A stretch of DNA of 64,000 nt from NCBI GenBank assembly GCA_963780345.1, contig CAWABU010000009.1, positions 87,307-151,306 of the forward strand, given 5' to 3'. Below are positions 42,699-52,289 of this stretch, in pieces. The translations under genes were made by a program, and so were the position numbers. Below the pieces are notes generated by a model. The model was given only the letters and a program-made list of their open reading frames with translations. It ran no database searches and was not told the DNA's origin. Within the stretch, counting starts at the first letter, position 1, and each line of letters starts with the position of its first letter. The stretch is from PALSA-693 sp963780345 (GTDB taxonomy: Bacteria > Actinomycetota > Acidimicrobiia > Acidimicrobiales > Palsa-688).

Positions 42699-43916
42699 CT
42701 ATCGGTGATCCTCCTCCGTCAGCAGGCAGCGGGCGATCGCGGCGAAGCCAGTGGCGCCCCGCCGCAGCGATTCGAGGGTCACGTACTCGTCGACCTGGTG
42801 GGCGATGTGCTCCTCCCCCACCCCGAACCCGACCGTCGGGATGCCAGCCACCCCGGACAGGTAGGACCCGTTGGTGCAGAACGAGTAGTGCGTCGGCTCA
42901 GGATTGAGACCGGCGGCCCGCATACCGGCCTGGGCCCGGCGCACCAGGATGCTGTGCTCATCGGTCCACCAGGCCGCCTCGAACTCGTCCTCGGTGAATT
43001 TCGCGCCTCGCCAGGTCTCGAACTCCGCGGTGACCACGTTGATCTCCATCTGCGGGGCTTCCGGCCACGACACCCACGCCGACTCGGCGGCACCGGCGAG
43101 GGTCTGGATCAGCGAATCCAATGTCTCGCCGGGCGGGAACCGGCAGTCGAAGCGGGCCCGGGCTCTTCCGGGCACCGTCGACACCGACGGGTGAGGCCAC
43201 GACTCGACGTCGATGCAGGTGATGTCCCGCCGGCCGAGGCGGGCATGGGTGGGGTGCTCCAGGTTCCGCACGGCGGCGACCATGACGGCCAGCGCCTCGG
43301 CCGCGTTCACCCCCTCGGCCGCGTGGCCGGCATGACAGGCCCGGCCAGTGATCGTCACCTCGATCTTGCTACGGCCCCTCTGTCCGATACACAAGCGGGT
43401 GTCACTCGGTTCGCTGGTGACGGCCCAGTCGGGCTGCAGCCGATCCACGACCCCGGCCAGGGCGGCGCCTTCGATGTCCTCCTCGTTGATACTCGCCACC
43501 AGCGCCACCCGGCCCGGCGGGCGAAGTACGGGGTCGGCAAAGAGGGCGGCCAGGCCATGGGCGGCGGCGGCGATCGAACCCTTCTGATCGCAGATACCCA
43601 AGCCGAACAGCTTCCCGCCGGCCACGACCCCGCCAAAGGGATCGACGCTCCAGCGCTCCTCCGAATGGAGGGGGATGGAGTCGATGTGGCCATCGACGAG
43701 CAACGTCGCCCCGTGCCGTTCGACGGGCCCTCCGATGATCCCGACGCAGTTACCTGCCTCATCGATGTCAACCTGATCGAAGCCCAGTCGTCGGAGCTCG
43801 ACGGCGGTCAGCTCGACCGCCGCGCCCTCGGTTCCCGACACGCTCGGGGTTCGGGCCAGCGCCGTGGCGAAGGCAATGAGTCCCTCATCGGAGAGATCGC
43901 GGTATGAGGTGGGCAT
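42699..43916 (-). CDS. M20-family metallohydrolase (YgeY/ArgE/DapE-like)
   Basis: 405 residues. Zinc ligands: H in LLVDGHIDSIP, D in FGLGICDQKGS, the catalytic Glu pair in SINEEDIEG, E/D in SEPSD, H near HIAHQVDEY. The dimerisation lid contains HAGHAAEGVNAAEAL. M20 enzymes cleave amide or amidino bonds (acetylornithine, succinyl-diaminopimelate, allantoate-like). Its partner is an allantoinase, so a ureido-acid substrate is plausible, but the sequence is closer to the YgeY/ArgE group than to allantoate amidohydrolase as far as I can judge. First gene of the pair. Confidence 0.83.
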   Translation of the reverse strand: MPTSYRDLSDEGLIAFATALARTPSVSGTEGAAVELTAVELRRLGFDQVDIDEAGNCVGIIGGPVERHGATLLVDGHIDSIPLHSEERWSVDPFGGVVAGGKLFGLGICDQKGSIAAAAHGLAALFADPVLRPPGRVALVASINEEDIEGAALAGVVDRLQPDWAVTSEPSDTRLCIGQRGRSKIEVTITGRACHAGHAAEGVNAAEALAVMVAAVRNLEHPTHARLGRRDITCIDVESWPHPSVSTVPGRARARFDCRFPPGETLDSLIQTLAGAAESAWVSWPEAPQMEINVVTAEFETWRGAKFTEDEFEAAWWTDEHSILVRRAQAGMRAAGLNPEPTHYSFCTNGSYLSGVAGIPTVGFGVGEEHIAHQVDEYVTLESLRRGATGFAAIARCLLTEEDHR

Positions 43917-44178
43917 GGTCCGAAGTATCCCTCGGGCGGCGGCGTTCGGTCACTGCCGGTCATTTAACGCTTGGTTAAAAGTCGGGTCGAGATCGCATGT
44001 CGGGGCCCAGCGTCCGGTGCCGCGGCGGCGATGCCACTGGCGGCCCGACTCTCGGCGGCCTGAGTCCCTCTCCCTCGTGGCGCCGGCGACGTCGACTTTC
44101 CGACCCCGGAAGACGGACCCTAAGGTGGTCGAAGACGAGCCGACGATGACCCCACGGAGCTGGGACGAAGGAGATTCG

Positions 44179-44943
44179 ATGGACCCGCTGCTTGATCTGA
44201 CCGACCGGGTTGCCGTGATCACTGGTGGGAGTCGAGGGATTGGCAAGGCGATCGCGTTTGCGTACGCCGAGCACGGCGCCGATGTCGTGATCGCCAGCCG
44301 CAAGCTGGACAACTGTGAAGCGGTCGCGACCGAGATCGCAGAAAAGACCGGCCGGAAGACCCTGGCCGTCGGCACCCATGTTGGGCGGTGGGACGACTGC
44401 AACGCCTTGGCCGACCAGGTCCTCGAGACCTTCGGCCGATGCGACATCCTGGTCAACAATGCGGGCATGTCGCCGCTCTATCCGAAGGTCACCGACATCA
44501 CTGAGGATTACTACGACAAGGTCTCGTCGGTCAATCTCAAGGGACCGTTCGCCCTCAGCCTCCGCTTCGGCGGCCACATGATGGACCACGATGGCGGTTC
44601 CATCATCAACGTCTCAACCGTCGGATCGATCCGCGCCAGCCGTAACGAGATTGTTTACGCGATGGCGAAGTCGGGCCTCAACGCCATGACGGTCGCTCTC
44701 GCGGATGCCTTCGGACCCAAGGTCCGCGTGAACTGCATCTTGCCGGGCGCGGTCCTGACGGACATTTCCAAGGCCTGGTCCGAAGAGACCCTCGCCAACG
44801 CCGAGCGAACCCCGCTGGGTCGGGCCGGCTACGCCGAGGATTTCCCCGGGGTGGCCCTGTTCCTCGCTGGCAAGGCGTCCGAGTGGATTACCGGCACCTG
44901 CCTTCGCGTCGACGGCGGTGCGGCCCGCCAACTGGGCCTGTAG
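44179..44943 (+). CDS. Short-chain dehydrogenase/reductase (SDR)
   Basis: 254 residues from ATG 44179, behind GAAGGAGA; the open extension upstream is not SDR-like. NAD(P) motif TGGSRGIG, NNAG, the catalytic Ser in NVSTVGS, and Y-x3-K as YAMAKSG are present; LPGAVLTD and GTCLRVDGGAA close the fold. The substrate is unknown. Twelve bases before a second SDR gene, so probably one transcript. Confidence 0.88.
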   Translation: MDPLLDLTDRVAVITGGSRGIGKAIAFAYAEHGADVVIASRKLDNCEAVATEIAEKTGRKTLAVGTHVGRWDDCNALADQVLETFGRCDILVNNAGMSPLYPKVTDITEDYYDKVSSVNLKGPFALSLRFGGHMMDHDGGSIINVSTVGSIRASRNEIVYAMAKSGLNAMTVALADAFGPKVRVNCILPGAVLTDISKAWSEETLANAERTPLGRAGYAEDFPGVALFLAGKASEWITGTCLRVDGGAARQLGL

Positions 44944-44954
44944 GTATCGCGACC

Positions 44955-45761
44955 ATGGCCGACAGCAGCCAGCGACGTCGCCTGTCGAACCTGTCCCGGT
45001 CGATCGCCGACAAGGTCGCCATCGTGACCGGAGCGGCCAGCGGGATGGGACGCGCCACCGCCTTCTTGTTCGGGGACGAGGGGGCCAAGGTGGCGGTCGT
45101 CGACATCGGAGCCGATCGAGTGAACGCCGTCGTCGAGCAGATCGTCGACTCCGGAGGTGAGGCGCAGGGATGGGTCTGCGATGTCAGCGACGCCACCCAA
45201 ATCCGGCAGATGGTGTCCGAGGTGGCCGAGCGCTTCGGGGGCGTGGACATCCTCATCAACAATGCCGGGATCTCGATGCGGGCCGGCGCGGAGGCGGAAG
45301 AATCCGAGTTCGAAGAGGCCTGGGAACGGACGGTAGCGGTCAACCTGACCGCCCACGCCCGGCTGATTAGGGCCGCGCTTCCACACCTGCTGGAGAGCTC
45401 CCAGGGCGGCCGGGTGGTGAACATTGCGTCCACCGAGGCGATCGTGACGACCGGAGGGTTGGCTCCTTACGCGGCCACCAAGACCGGCGTGCTCGGCCTC
45501 ACCCGATCCTTCGCGGTCGAGCTCGGGCGCGCCGGCATCACGGTCAACGCCATCTGTCCCGGGCCGATCCGCACCGGGATGACCGAGGCCATCCCCGAGG
45601 AGGCCAAACAGATTTATGCGCGCCGCCGGGTGCCGCTGCGCCGCTACGGCGACCCCGAGGAGGTCGCCCACGCCACGCTGTCGCTCGTCCTGCCGGCGTC
45701 GAGCTTCATCAACGGCGCCACCCTCGTCGTTGACGGGGGCATGAGCGTCCGCCATACGTAA
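44955..45761 (+). CDS. Short-chain dehydrogenase/reductase (SDR)
   Basis: 268 residues. TGAASGMG cofactor motif, acidic D in VVDIGAD (NAD preference), NNAG, NIAS Ser, YAATKTG, CPGPIRTGM, and the C-terminal INGATLVVDGGMS. Second of two adjacent SDR genes that are not recent duplicates (the sequences differ strongly). Possibly 3-oxoacyl-ACP reductase-like; substrate unknown. Confidence 0.88.
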   Translation: MADSSQRRRLSNLSRSIADKVAIVTGAASGMGRATAFLFGDEGAKVAVVDIGADRVNAVVEQIVDSGGEAQGWVCDVSDATQIRQMVSEVAERFGGVDILINNAGISMRAGAEAEESEFEEAWERTVAVNLTAHARLIRAALPHLLESSQGGRVVNIASTEAIVTTGGLAPYAATKTGVLGLTRSFAVELGRAGITVNAICPGPIRTGMTEAIPEEAKQIYARRRVPLRRYGDPEEVAHATLSLVLPASSFINGATLVVDGGMSVRHT

Positions 45762-45992
45762 ACTGCAGTCGGCCGACCAAGAAGAGGCCTGGCCGCGCAT
45801 CCTGGCTCGGGCCTTCCGGCGTCGGTGGGATGGCCCGATGCCGTCGGCCAGGAGTCCACGTGCCAGCGCCGCCACTTCGCTTCGTTCGGGCGATCCAGCG
45901 CGCCATCAGTCCGTCACAAAAAGCCGGTAGCGGGCAATCCCTGCCGGGGGCTGGATGCGTAAAACGTTCAGGACTAGCGACGGAGTAGCCCT

Positions 45993-46490
45993 ATGCAGAA
46001 GATGTCCCGATCAACAACGTCCCTTTCGCCGCGCCCGGCTGAGACGGTGCTCCAGTCGACGGCGATCGCGGGCCTTGGCGCGGTAGCCGTGATTCACTTC
46101 TCCCAGGTCGTGCCCACGACGGAGGAAACGCCGTGGCTGGGTGCGGCCTTCGTCCTGCTCAGCTTGGCCTGTCTTGCCGTTGCGGCCCAGTTGCTGTACC
46201 GGTCCGACCGACTGGTTTGGGCTCAGGTAGGAATGCTCAACCTGCTGGCGATCGCGGGTTATGCCTTCACCCGGCTGGTCTCGACCCCGTTTGACAATAC
46301 GGATGTCGGGAACTGGTCCGAGATGTTGGGCGTCGCCGCCCTCTTCATCGAGAGCATTCTCGTGATCCTGAGCCTTCACGCCATCACGGGCCGGCCCCGC
46401 TTCTTGTCGCCCGCCGCGCCCTTCGATACCTCCAGCGCTGCGCCGGAGCAAGCAGATCCGTCCGAGTGGTCGATGCTGAAGATTGATTAG
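45993..46490 (+). CDS. Four-helix membrane protein, unknown function
   Basis: 165 residues with four hydrophobic segments: AIAGLGAVAVIHFSQVV, GAAFVLLSLACLAVAAQLL, VGMLNLLAIAGYAFTRLV and MLGVAALFIESILVILSL. Both termini are hydrophilic and short. The layout is like small membrane proteins that accompany redox or copper genes, but nothing specific is recognised. Preceded by 230 bp without a gene. Confidence 0.65.
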   Translation: MQKMSRSTTSLSPRPAETVLQSTAIAGLGAVAVIHFSQVVPTTEETPWLGAAFVLLSLACLAVAAQLLYRSDRLVWAQVGMLNLLAIAGYAFTRLVSTPFDNTDVGNWSEMLGVAALFIESILVILSLHAITGRPRFLSPAAPFDTSSAAPEQADPSEWSMLKID

Positions 46491-46525
46491 TCAGACGGGC
46501 CTGCTGAGCGAGCGCAGATACTGGT

Positions 46526-47164
46526 CTATTGCATGGATCCCCAGGTGTCCCAGTAGGTGACGTGCTCGATCGGAGGCCGGGTGGCCGGTTTGAAATCGCC
46601 TCCGGTGGTGTAGCCCACGGGGATCAGCGCCACCTGGGTGATGTCATCGGGGATACCGAGTAGCGCGGCCGCTTCCTTTTCCTTGAACAAGTGAAGAGTG
46701 GTCCATGCCGATCCGAGCCCCCGGCTCCTCAAGGCCAGCATGAAGTTCCATACCGCGGGGAGGATCGAGCCGTACATTGATGCGGCCAGGGGGTTGGGTG
46801 CGTTGTCGACCCGGCCTTCGATGCAGGGAATGACGTGTACGGGGACGCGCCCGAGGTTCTCACTCAGGTAGACGGCGCTCTCATAAACTCGCCTGGTTTG
46901 GGGATCCGTGGCGTTGGCGGCCGCCGTCTTGAGGTATTCACCGCCACCCTCCATATATATCCGAGCGAGCTCAGCTTTCTTGTCCGGGTCCGTCACCACC
47001 ACCCAGCGCCAGGTCTGGGCATTGCTGGCAGTGGGAGCCTGGACGGCGAGACGGAGGCAGTCCAGGATCACCGACTTCTCGACCGGGCGGTCCAGGTCGA
47101 GTCGCTTGCGCACGGCGCGCGTGGTGGAGAGCAAATGGTCTGTTGCCGCGGTGTCGATCGTCAT
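46526..47164 (-). CDS. Nitroreductase-family FMN oxidoreductase
   Basis: 212 residues. FMN-binding Arg-rich start (TTRAVRKRLDLDRPV), APTASNAQTWRWVVV, the central AASMYGSILPAVWNFMLALRSRGLGSAWTT, and LGIPDDITQVALIPVGYT are classical for the family. It reduces nitro, quinone or flavin-type substrates. Solitary gene facing leftward; substrate unknown. Confidence 0.88.
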   Translation of the reverse strand: MTIDTAATDHLLSTTRAVRKRLDLDRPVEKSVILDCLRLAVQAPTASNAQTWRWVVVTDPDKKAELARIYMEGGGEYLKTAAANATDPQTRRVYESAVYLSENLGRVPVHVIPCIEGRVDNAPNPLAASMYGSILPAVWNFMLALRSRGLGSAWTTLHLFKEKEAAALLGIPDDITQVALIPVGYTTGGDFKPATRPPIEHVTYWDTWGSMQ

Positions 47165-47258
47165 GGTGCCCCTTGTCTACTCGACCTGATGCTCCGGCGC
47201 TCATTTGGCGTACTCGAGGGCGTCTCGAGCGCGTTGGCACCAGTCACGAATCGACGGG

Positions 47259-48158
47259 TCAGGGATCGCCGCTCTCGGTCCATTGATGTTTGAGCACCGC
47301 GACGAGCGCCTCCATGTCGCGGCGAGCGGAAATGGCGTTCATGACGCACGCGGTCAGGGCCCGGAAGAAAGGCTCGCCTTCGGGGGGTGACCAATGGACC
47401 CCCAGCGCCGTCAACTGCTCGGGCGTCAGGCGGTCCACCTTGGCCCACCAGTCGACCAGGGTCTCCACGTCAAGCGCGTCGCCGCGGCCGGTCCAGTAGA
47501 AGTCGTCGGTGGCGCTGGCAAGAGTCCGCCAGGTCTCAAGCAACGTGACGAACTGATCGAGGACCTCGTCGGGGACGGGTTCGTCGAGCACTTCCGGGTG
47601 GGCGCGTACGGCAGCGACGATGAGGGACGTGTTGTTCACCCACACGCGGGCGGCCCCGGCGTCGACCGGACCGAGCCGGATCTCGACTTCCGCGTCAGGA
47701 CTGGCCAGGTGCCCCAGCAGAATCTCGGCCAGCCCGTCGACGATCGAGGTTCCCACCGTGCCCTTCTCGAGGACGGCGACGGCGCCGGCAGCCAAGGCCC
47801 GACCCGGCAGGTGCCGATCGGATTCGCCGCTGTAGAGCACGACCGCGGTGGTAGGGGCGACGCGGCGGATCTCGGGAAGGGCTTCGACCCCGGTGAGACC
47901 GGGCATTTGCTGGTCCAGGATCAGCAGGTCGAGGGCGCCGGTGGAGGCCAGATCGATGGCGTCATTCCCGTTGGCACCCTCACCGACAAACTCGAAACGA
48001 TCATCGGCGGCCAAAAATCGCCGCAACAGCAGCCGGATCTGGGAAGAATCATCGACAATCCCCACCCGCACGCGCCGGGGGGGTACCGGCCAGCCTGGAT
48101 CAGCCGTCACCGGGAGAGCACCATCCGGACCCCCAGCCAGCAGAGCCGGGCGGATCAA
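47259..48158 (-). CDS. Response regulator receiver protein with unusual C-terminal region
   Basis: Receiver domain at about residues 30-150: acidic pair in GIVDDS, phosphorylation Asp in LILDQQMPG, Ser in LYSGES, Lys in LEKGTVG. The C-terminal half (about 160-299) has no helix-turn-helix; it is acidic and helical with VTLLETWRTLASATDDFYWTGRG and ALTACVMNAISARRDMEALVAVLKHQW. Output is therefore probably protein interaction rather than DNA binding. No histidine kinase is adjacent. Start uncertain: TTG 48158 or GTG 48071 directly before the receiver. Confidence 0.75.
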   Translation of the reverse strand: MIRPALLAGGPDGALPVTADPGWPVPPRRVRVGIVDDSSQIRLLLRRFLAADDRFEFVGEGANGNDAIDLASTGALDLLILDQQMPGLTGVEALPEIRRVAPTTAVVLYSGESDRHLPGRALAAGAVAVLEKGTVGTSIVDGLAEILLGHLASPDAEVEIRLGPVDAGAARVWVNNTSLIVAAVRAHPEVLDEPVPDEVLDQFVTLLETWRTLASATDDFYWTGRGDALDVETLVDWWAKVDRLTPEQLTALGVHWSPPEGEPFFRALTACVMNAISARRDMEALVAVLKHQWTESGDP

Positions 48159-48376
48159 ACCGGCGCAGCAACGGCGAGGCTGTGAACGGCGGGCCTGCTG
48201 GGGTTCTCGTGGCCACGTCCCTCCTTCAAATGGTCATCACGCCGACGAGCGACGAACGCCTTGCGGCTCTGGTCGGCTCCCCATCGTGACAGTCCACCCA
48301 CTCTAAGAGAGATCAGGGGGTGGAGTAAAGCACGGCCTCGGCCAGGCGGGCGGGGCCGGAGCCGCTCGCCCACCGA

Positions 48377-50266
48377 TCACCAGACCCGGGGTACGGACGG
48401 CCGCTCATCGGCCGAGGCGCGGGATGCCTCCAGCGCGGGTGAGAGGTCCTCCGGTCCGGGCGCGGCCCAGACGCTCACCGCGTCAGGCTCGATGTTGACC
48501 GCGCAGGGGTCGCCGACCTCGAGATGTCCGGAACTCGGCATCCAGGCCCGAAGCTCAGGACCATCCTCCAGCCGGACGGTGACCGGTGCCGATGTCCCCA
48601 GCTGAATCACGTCGGTGACCCGAGCGGGGTAACGACCGTCGCTTCCGATGACGACCTGGTTGGGCCGCACACACCACAGCACTGCAGTTCCGGGAGGCAG
48701 GTCGGTGTTGGTTACGATGCATCGGTCCAACCGTTGCGGCTGCCCGATGACATCGATCAGGCCATCTCCGACTGCAGTGCCGGCCAGAAGGTTGTCGACG
48801 CGTAGCAGACGGGCAACCGCCGGCGACGCCGGCCGCCGGAACACCTCGGCGCACGGTCCGGCCTGGAGCAGGCGCCCATCGCCGATAATCAATATCTCAT
48901 CCGCGAGCATGGCCGCTTCATCGGGATCGTGGGTGACCAGCACCGTGGACAGTCCGGCCTGCTGCTGAAGCCGGCGCATTTCCTGGACCAGTTCGTGGCG
49001 GACGGGCGCATCGAGGGCTGAGAATGGCTCATCGAGGAAGACCACCTGAGGGTCACGGCTGAGGGCGCGGGCCAGGCTGACGCGCTGGCGCTGTCCGCCT
49101 GATAGCTGTGCCGGCATCCGGTCAAGCAACTGCTCCAGGTGAAGCGTTCCCAGCCACCAGGCGGCCCGGGCGGGGAGCGCATCGACGGCGAACATCGCCT
49201 GTTGCCAGACCGTTCGGCCCGGAATCATTCCGAGCCCCTGGGGCACGTAACCGATCCGCCGCTCCTCCGGAGGGATATCGCTCACGTCCGCGTCGCCGTA
49301 CCTCACAGTGCCCGCTCCCGGCACCAATCCAGCCAGGGCTTTCAACGTGATCGACTTACCCGAACCGGACGGGCCGACGATCGCAATGCGGTGACCGGCG
49401 GCCTGGTAAGCGACCTGCAGACGGAAGGTGCCGACCGTGGTATCGAGGTCGAAGCTCATCGCGGTCGGCGTGACGCCCGGAGGGGCAGCGGCCGAAGCGG
49501 GAGTCGACTTCCTGCGCTGTCGGCGCGACCAACCGAGACGGCTGATGAGGATCGCCACGGCTGCGAAGCACAGGGCGAGAAAAGTCGGCGCCTGTGTGGC
49601 CGGAAGCCCGGTCGCAGAAAACTGGAACTCCGTGTACACGGGGAGACTGAACGGGTGGTAGGCGACGATAATGACCGCTCCGTATTCGCCGAAGGCGCGC
49701 AACCAGGTCAATACCATTCCGGCCCGTATACCGGGCCAGGCCACCGGTAGGTCGATGAGCCAAAACCGGGCCAGAGGCCGGTGACCGAGGGTTGCGGCCA
49801 GACCATCGAGGGCGGGGTCGACCGCCTCGAAGGCCGACCGGGCCGCAATGACCACAAAGGGGGCAGACACGAACGTCTGGGCAATCACGATGCCGGCTAA
49901 CGAGTTGGTGAGCTGCCCGTCCAGATGCCGACCCAGGAAGCTGTAAGGACCGATCAGGTAGATGAGCAGGATGCCGCTCATGATCGGTGGCAGGGCCAGC
50001 GGTAGCTGCACCGCCACGCTGGCGATGGTGCCGACCCGCCCCCGGCTGCGAGCCAGCATGTGACCGAGGGGAACACCGAAGAGGGTGCTGATCACCAGCG
50101 AGATGGTCGCCGTCTTGAGCGAGACGACCAGGGCCGGCCCCAAGCCCGGCACATCAAACCCCCGGTTATCCGAGGATGCGAAGCGATCCAGAAAGGCCAC
50201 CACGGGGACAGCCAGGTACAGGATCAACAGCGCCCCCAGGACCTGCAACGGCCTTCGAGATGTCAC
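48377..50266 (-). CDS. Fused molybdate-type ABC transporter permease and ATPase (ModB-ModC)
   Basis: 629 residues. Residues about 1-250 form a ModB/CysT-like permease with six helices and the EAA loop LDGLAATLGHRPLARFWLIDLPVAWPGI. Residues about 270-480 are an ATPase: Walker A GPSGSGKS, LSGGQRQRVSLARAL, VVFLDEPFSALD, VTHDPDEA. The last 130 residues look like a TOBE/molybdopterin-like domain (LWCVRPNQVVIGSDGRYPARVTDVIQLGTSAPVTVRLEDG). The separate ModA binding protein is not next to it. Substrate could be molybdate, tungstate or sulfate. Confidence 0.85.
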   Translation of the reverse strand: MTSRRPLQVLGALLILYLAVPVVAFLDRFASSDNRGFDVPGLGPALVVSLKTATISLVISTLFGVPLGHMLARSRGRVGTIASVAVQLPLALPPIMSGILLIYLIGPYSFLGRHLDGQLTNSLAGIVIAQTFVSAPFVVIAARSAFEAVDPALDGLAATLGHRPLARFWLIDLPVAWPGIRAGMVLTWLRAFGEYGAVIIVAYHPFSLPVYTEFQFSATGLPATQAPTFLALCFAAVAILISRLGWSRRQRRKSTPASAAAPPGVTPTAMSFDLDTTVGTFRLQVAYQAAGHRIAIVGPSGSGKSITLKALAGLVPGAGTVRYGDADVSDIPPEERRIGYVPQGLGMIPGRTVWQQAMFAVDALPARAAWWLGTLHLEQLLDRMPAQLSGGQRQRVSLARALSRDPQVVFLDEPFSALDAPVRHELVQEMRRLQQQAGLSTVLVTHDPDEAAMLADEILIIGDGRLLQAGPCAEVFRRPASPAVARLLRVDNLLAGTAVGDGLIDVIGQPQRLDRCIVTNTDLPPGTAVLWCVRPNQVVIGSDGRYPARVTDVIQLGTSAPVTVRLEDGPELRAWMPSSGHLEVGDPCAVNIEPDAVSVWAAPGPEDLSPALEASRASADERPSVPRVW

Positions 50267-50455
50267 CGCGAGACCGGGCCGTCACCGGGTGAGGCGCGAC
50301 TCTCCTCCGGCCGCCGGGGCGTGCAACCCGAGGATTCCTCCCTCGCTCGAATGCCCACCGACGGACTGTAACGCTGCTGATCAGGACTTCACTACTGGGG
50401 CTGATGCCGACGGGCGCCCCAGGGGGTTATTTGGGAACCAATCCGGAGCTGGTCG

Positions 50456-50887
50456 TCACTCCAGGCCCCAGGTCGTCCAGGTCTCGACCGGCCTCACCGG
50501 CGTGATGGCGAGCAGGACCCGACCCTCCTTGGTCAAGCCCTCCAGGTGCTCCTGGTCGCTCGGCACTCTCATACCGTGCTTCTCCCGGATAGCCCGGAAT
50601 CTGGGTAGCTCGGCGTCCAGGTCCTCGCGGATCTCGACGGTGGCCTCCAGGAGGACGGTACGGAAACCGGTCGAGTCGTCGACAACCAGCTCGGCGCGGG
50701 GATCCCGCCGGAAGATGGCGTACTTCACCCGGCTGCGGGTGGTGGACACATAGAAACGTTCGCCGTCCCAGTAGAACCAATTTGGCGTGACATGGGGCCG
50801 GCCGTCCTTGCGGACTCCGGCCACCATGACGTTGCGTGGCTCGGCCAGGAAGGCCTCGACTTTGTCCCTGGTGGTCATTGTCGGCAA
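50456..50887 (-). CDS. PPOX-class F420-dependent oxidoreductase-like protein
   Basis: 143 residues, split-barrel fold: FLAEPRNVMVAGVRKDGRPHVTPNWFYWDGERFYVSTTR, KYAIFRRDPRAELVVDD and LLEATVEIRED. This is the common TIGR03618-like group in F420-producing actinobacteria. It reduces unknown small molecules using deazaflavin. Monocistronic. Confidence 0.88.
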   Translation of the reverse strand: MPTMTTRDKVEAFLAEPRNVMVAGVRKDGRPHVTPNWFYWDGERFYVSTTRSRVKYAIFRRDPRAELVVDDSTGFRTVLLEATVEIREDLDAELPRFRAIREKHGMRVPSDQEHLEGLTKEGRVLLAITPVRPVETWTTWGLE

Positions 50888-51114
50888 CCTAGTCCGGCGC
50901 CGATCCTGAGCCAGCCAGCGCCAACCGATAGACCCCCATCGACCAGGTGCTACTTCGACACGATTCCACTTCCCGGTGGCTGACGAGGCGGTGAGTAGAG
51001 GGGCGGCCGCCAGTGGGCCGGTTTGCCCGGCGGCGAGAAACCATCTAGCCAGGCTCTTCTATGGACTGGCGACCCGACCGGCATCTCGAGGCAGAAAAGG
51101 GCCGCCTCAGCAGC

Positions 51115-51942
51115 TCAGCCCCGGTCCGAGCCCGCCTCCGGGACGCTGCGTCTGGTCGCCGCCCGCCGGTGGCCCGCCGGGCGTCCGGCCACTGACGGCT
51201 CGCCACCCGGAGCCATGGCAGTTTCCTCGCCGTCCGACGAACCATTCGCCGCTCCGGACTCCACGGCCGCCGGTGAGCTCGCCTCGGCCGAAGCGCCTCC
51301 CTCGGACCCGGCCGCGCCGGCCGCCGGCGCTCTGCCACCAGGACCGCTACTGCTGAAGATGCATTTGGCGACGATGGCGATGATCGTGTCGAGCACCTGG
51401 TCGGCATCCCTATCGAGGGACTGGGTGACCAGCCGCTCCGCCATCCAGCCCAGGGCCTCTCCAGCCAGCTCAGGATCGAGGCCGGCGGCCAGCCCCTGCT
51501 CCTGGGCGTCGACGATCCGAGCCGTCAGGTCCTCGATCCAGTACGAGTGCATGAAGCTGCGGTAGGCCTGCTCGACATCTTCATCGCCCGGTGCCGCGTC
51601 AGCGATGGCCTTCAAGACGTGGCGGTTTTCGGCGAGCAGCTCGCTCAGACCGGCCATCGAGGCGGCGCTGGCGATCCCCTCGGTTGCCACCTCAACGTCG
51701 CGCGCTTCGGCCAGGGCGCCCCATACCTCCTCGAGCAGGTCGACGAGTACCGCCTCGCGGTCGGGAAAGTAGCGATAAAAGGCGGTGCGACTCAGGCCGG
51801 TGGCTTGCATCAGCTCGTCCACACTCAGTTCCCGGAAGGGCTTGATCCTGAGTTCACGGCGGGCGACGTCGAGGATCTGCTCGCGGGCCTCGCTGCGCCG
51901 GCGCCGGTTGGCGGACCGCCTGGAGGCGAAGGTGTTGGACAC
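51115..51942 (-). CDS. TetR-family transcriptional regulator
   Basis: 275 residues. The N-terminal helix-turn-helix (QILDVARRELRIKPFRELSVDELMQATGLSRTAFYRYFPDREAVLVDLLEEVW) is clear. A ligand-binding helical domain extends to about residue 210, then a disordered Ala/Gly/Ser tail of about 65 residues that is not usual for TetR proteins. No obviously regulated neighbour lies within the usual divergent distance. Ligand unknown. Confidence 0.88.
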   Translation of the reverse strand: MSNTFASRRSANRRRRSEAREQILDVARRELRIKPFRELSVDELMQATGLSRTAFYRYFPDREAVLVDLLEEVWGALAEARDVEVATEGIASAASMAGLSELLAENRHVLKAIADAAPGDEDVEQAYRSFMHSYWIEDLTARIVDAQEQGLAAGLDPELAGEALGWMAERLVTQSLDRDADQVLDTIIAIVAKCIFSSSGPGGRAPAAGAAGSEGGASAEASSPAAVESGAANGSSDGEETAMAPGGEPSVAGRPAGHRRAATRRSVPEAGSDRG

Positions 51943-52289
51943 GACTCGGACTATAGCCCGAACGTTGTGTCACAGGTGTGAGACTCACCAGTTACCGTTA
52001 AGTAATCGCGAGTTGCCCCCGGGCGCCGGGGAAGCGGCCCGAGGCGTACCTGATCCGGGTCGGCGGCCGAGGGGCCGAGGAGAGCCCCGGGCGGGTTCGG
52101 CTCGCCGCCGGTGAGCGCCCGGTCGGCTGGATCGCCTCCGGCCAGGAATTGAGAGGGCGGGGGCTCCTTAGAACCGGGCGGGCGGCCTATGGATGAGTGC
52201 CGTGAGCGGACAAGCAGGCACGAGTTCGCGGTGCCGGCGTCGCAGGCCTCCATTTTCGCACCCTGACAACCGGCGAACGCCTATGGCGA
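51943..52289. other. Intergenic, no supported gene
   Basis: Presumed promoter of the TetR gene at the left end (around 51960-52010, AT-richer, with a gttacc/ggtaac-like half-palindrome). Otherwise no motif-bearing frame was seen. Confidence 0.4.

Noticed and set aside
22501..43916. Urea carboxylase/allophanate hydrolase or carboxyguanidine deiminase genes
   Set aside because: Looked for because they are the usual partners of guanidine-I riboswitches; no biotin-carboxylase, AtzF-like or CgdAB-like sequence is present.
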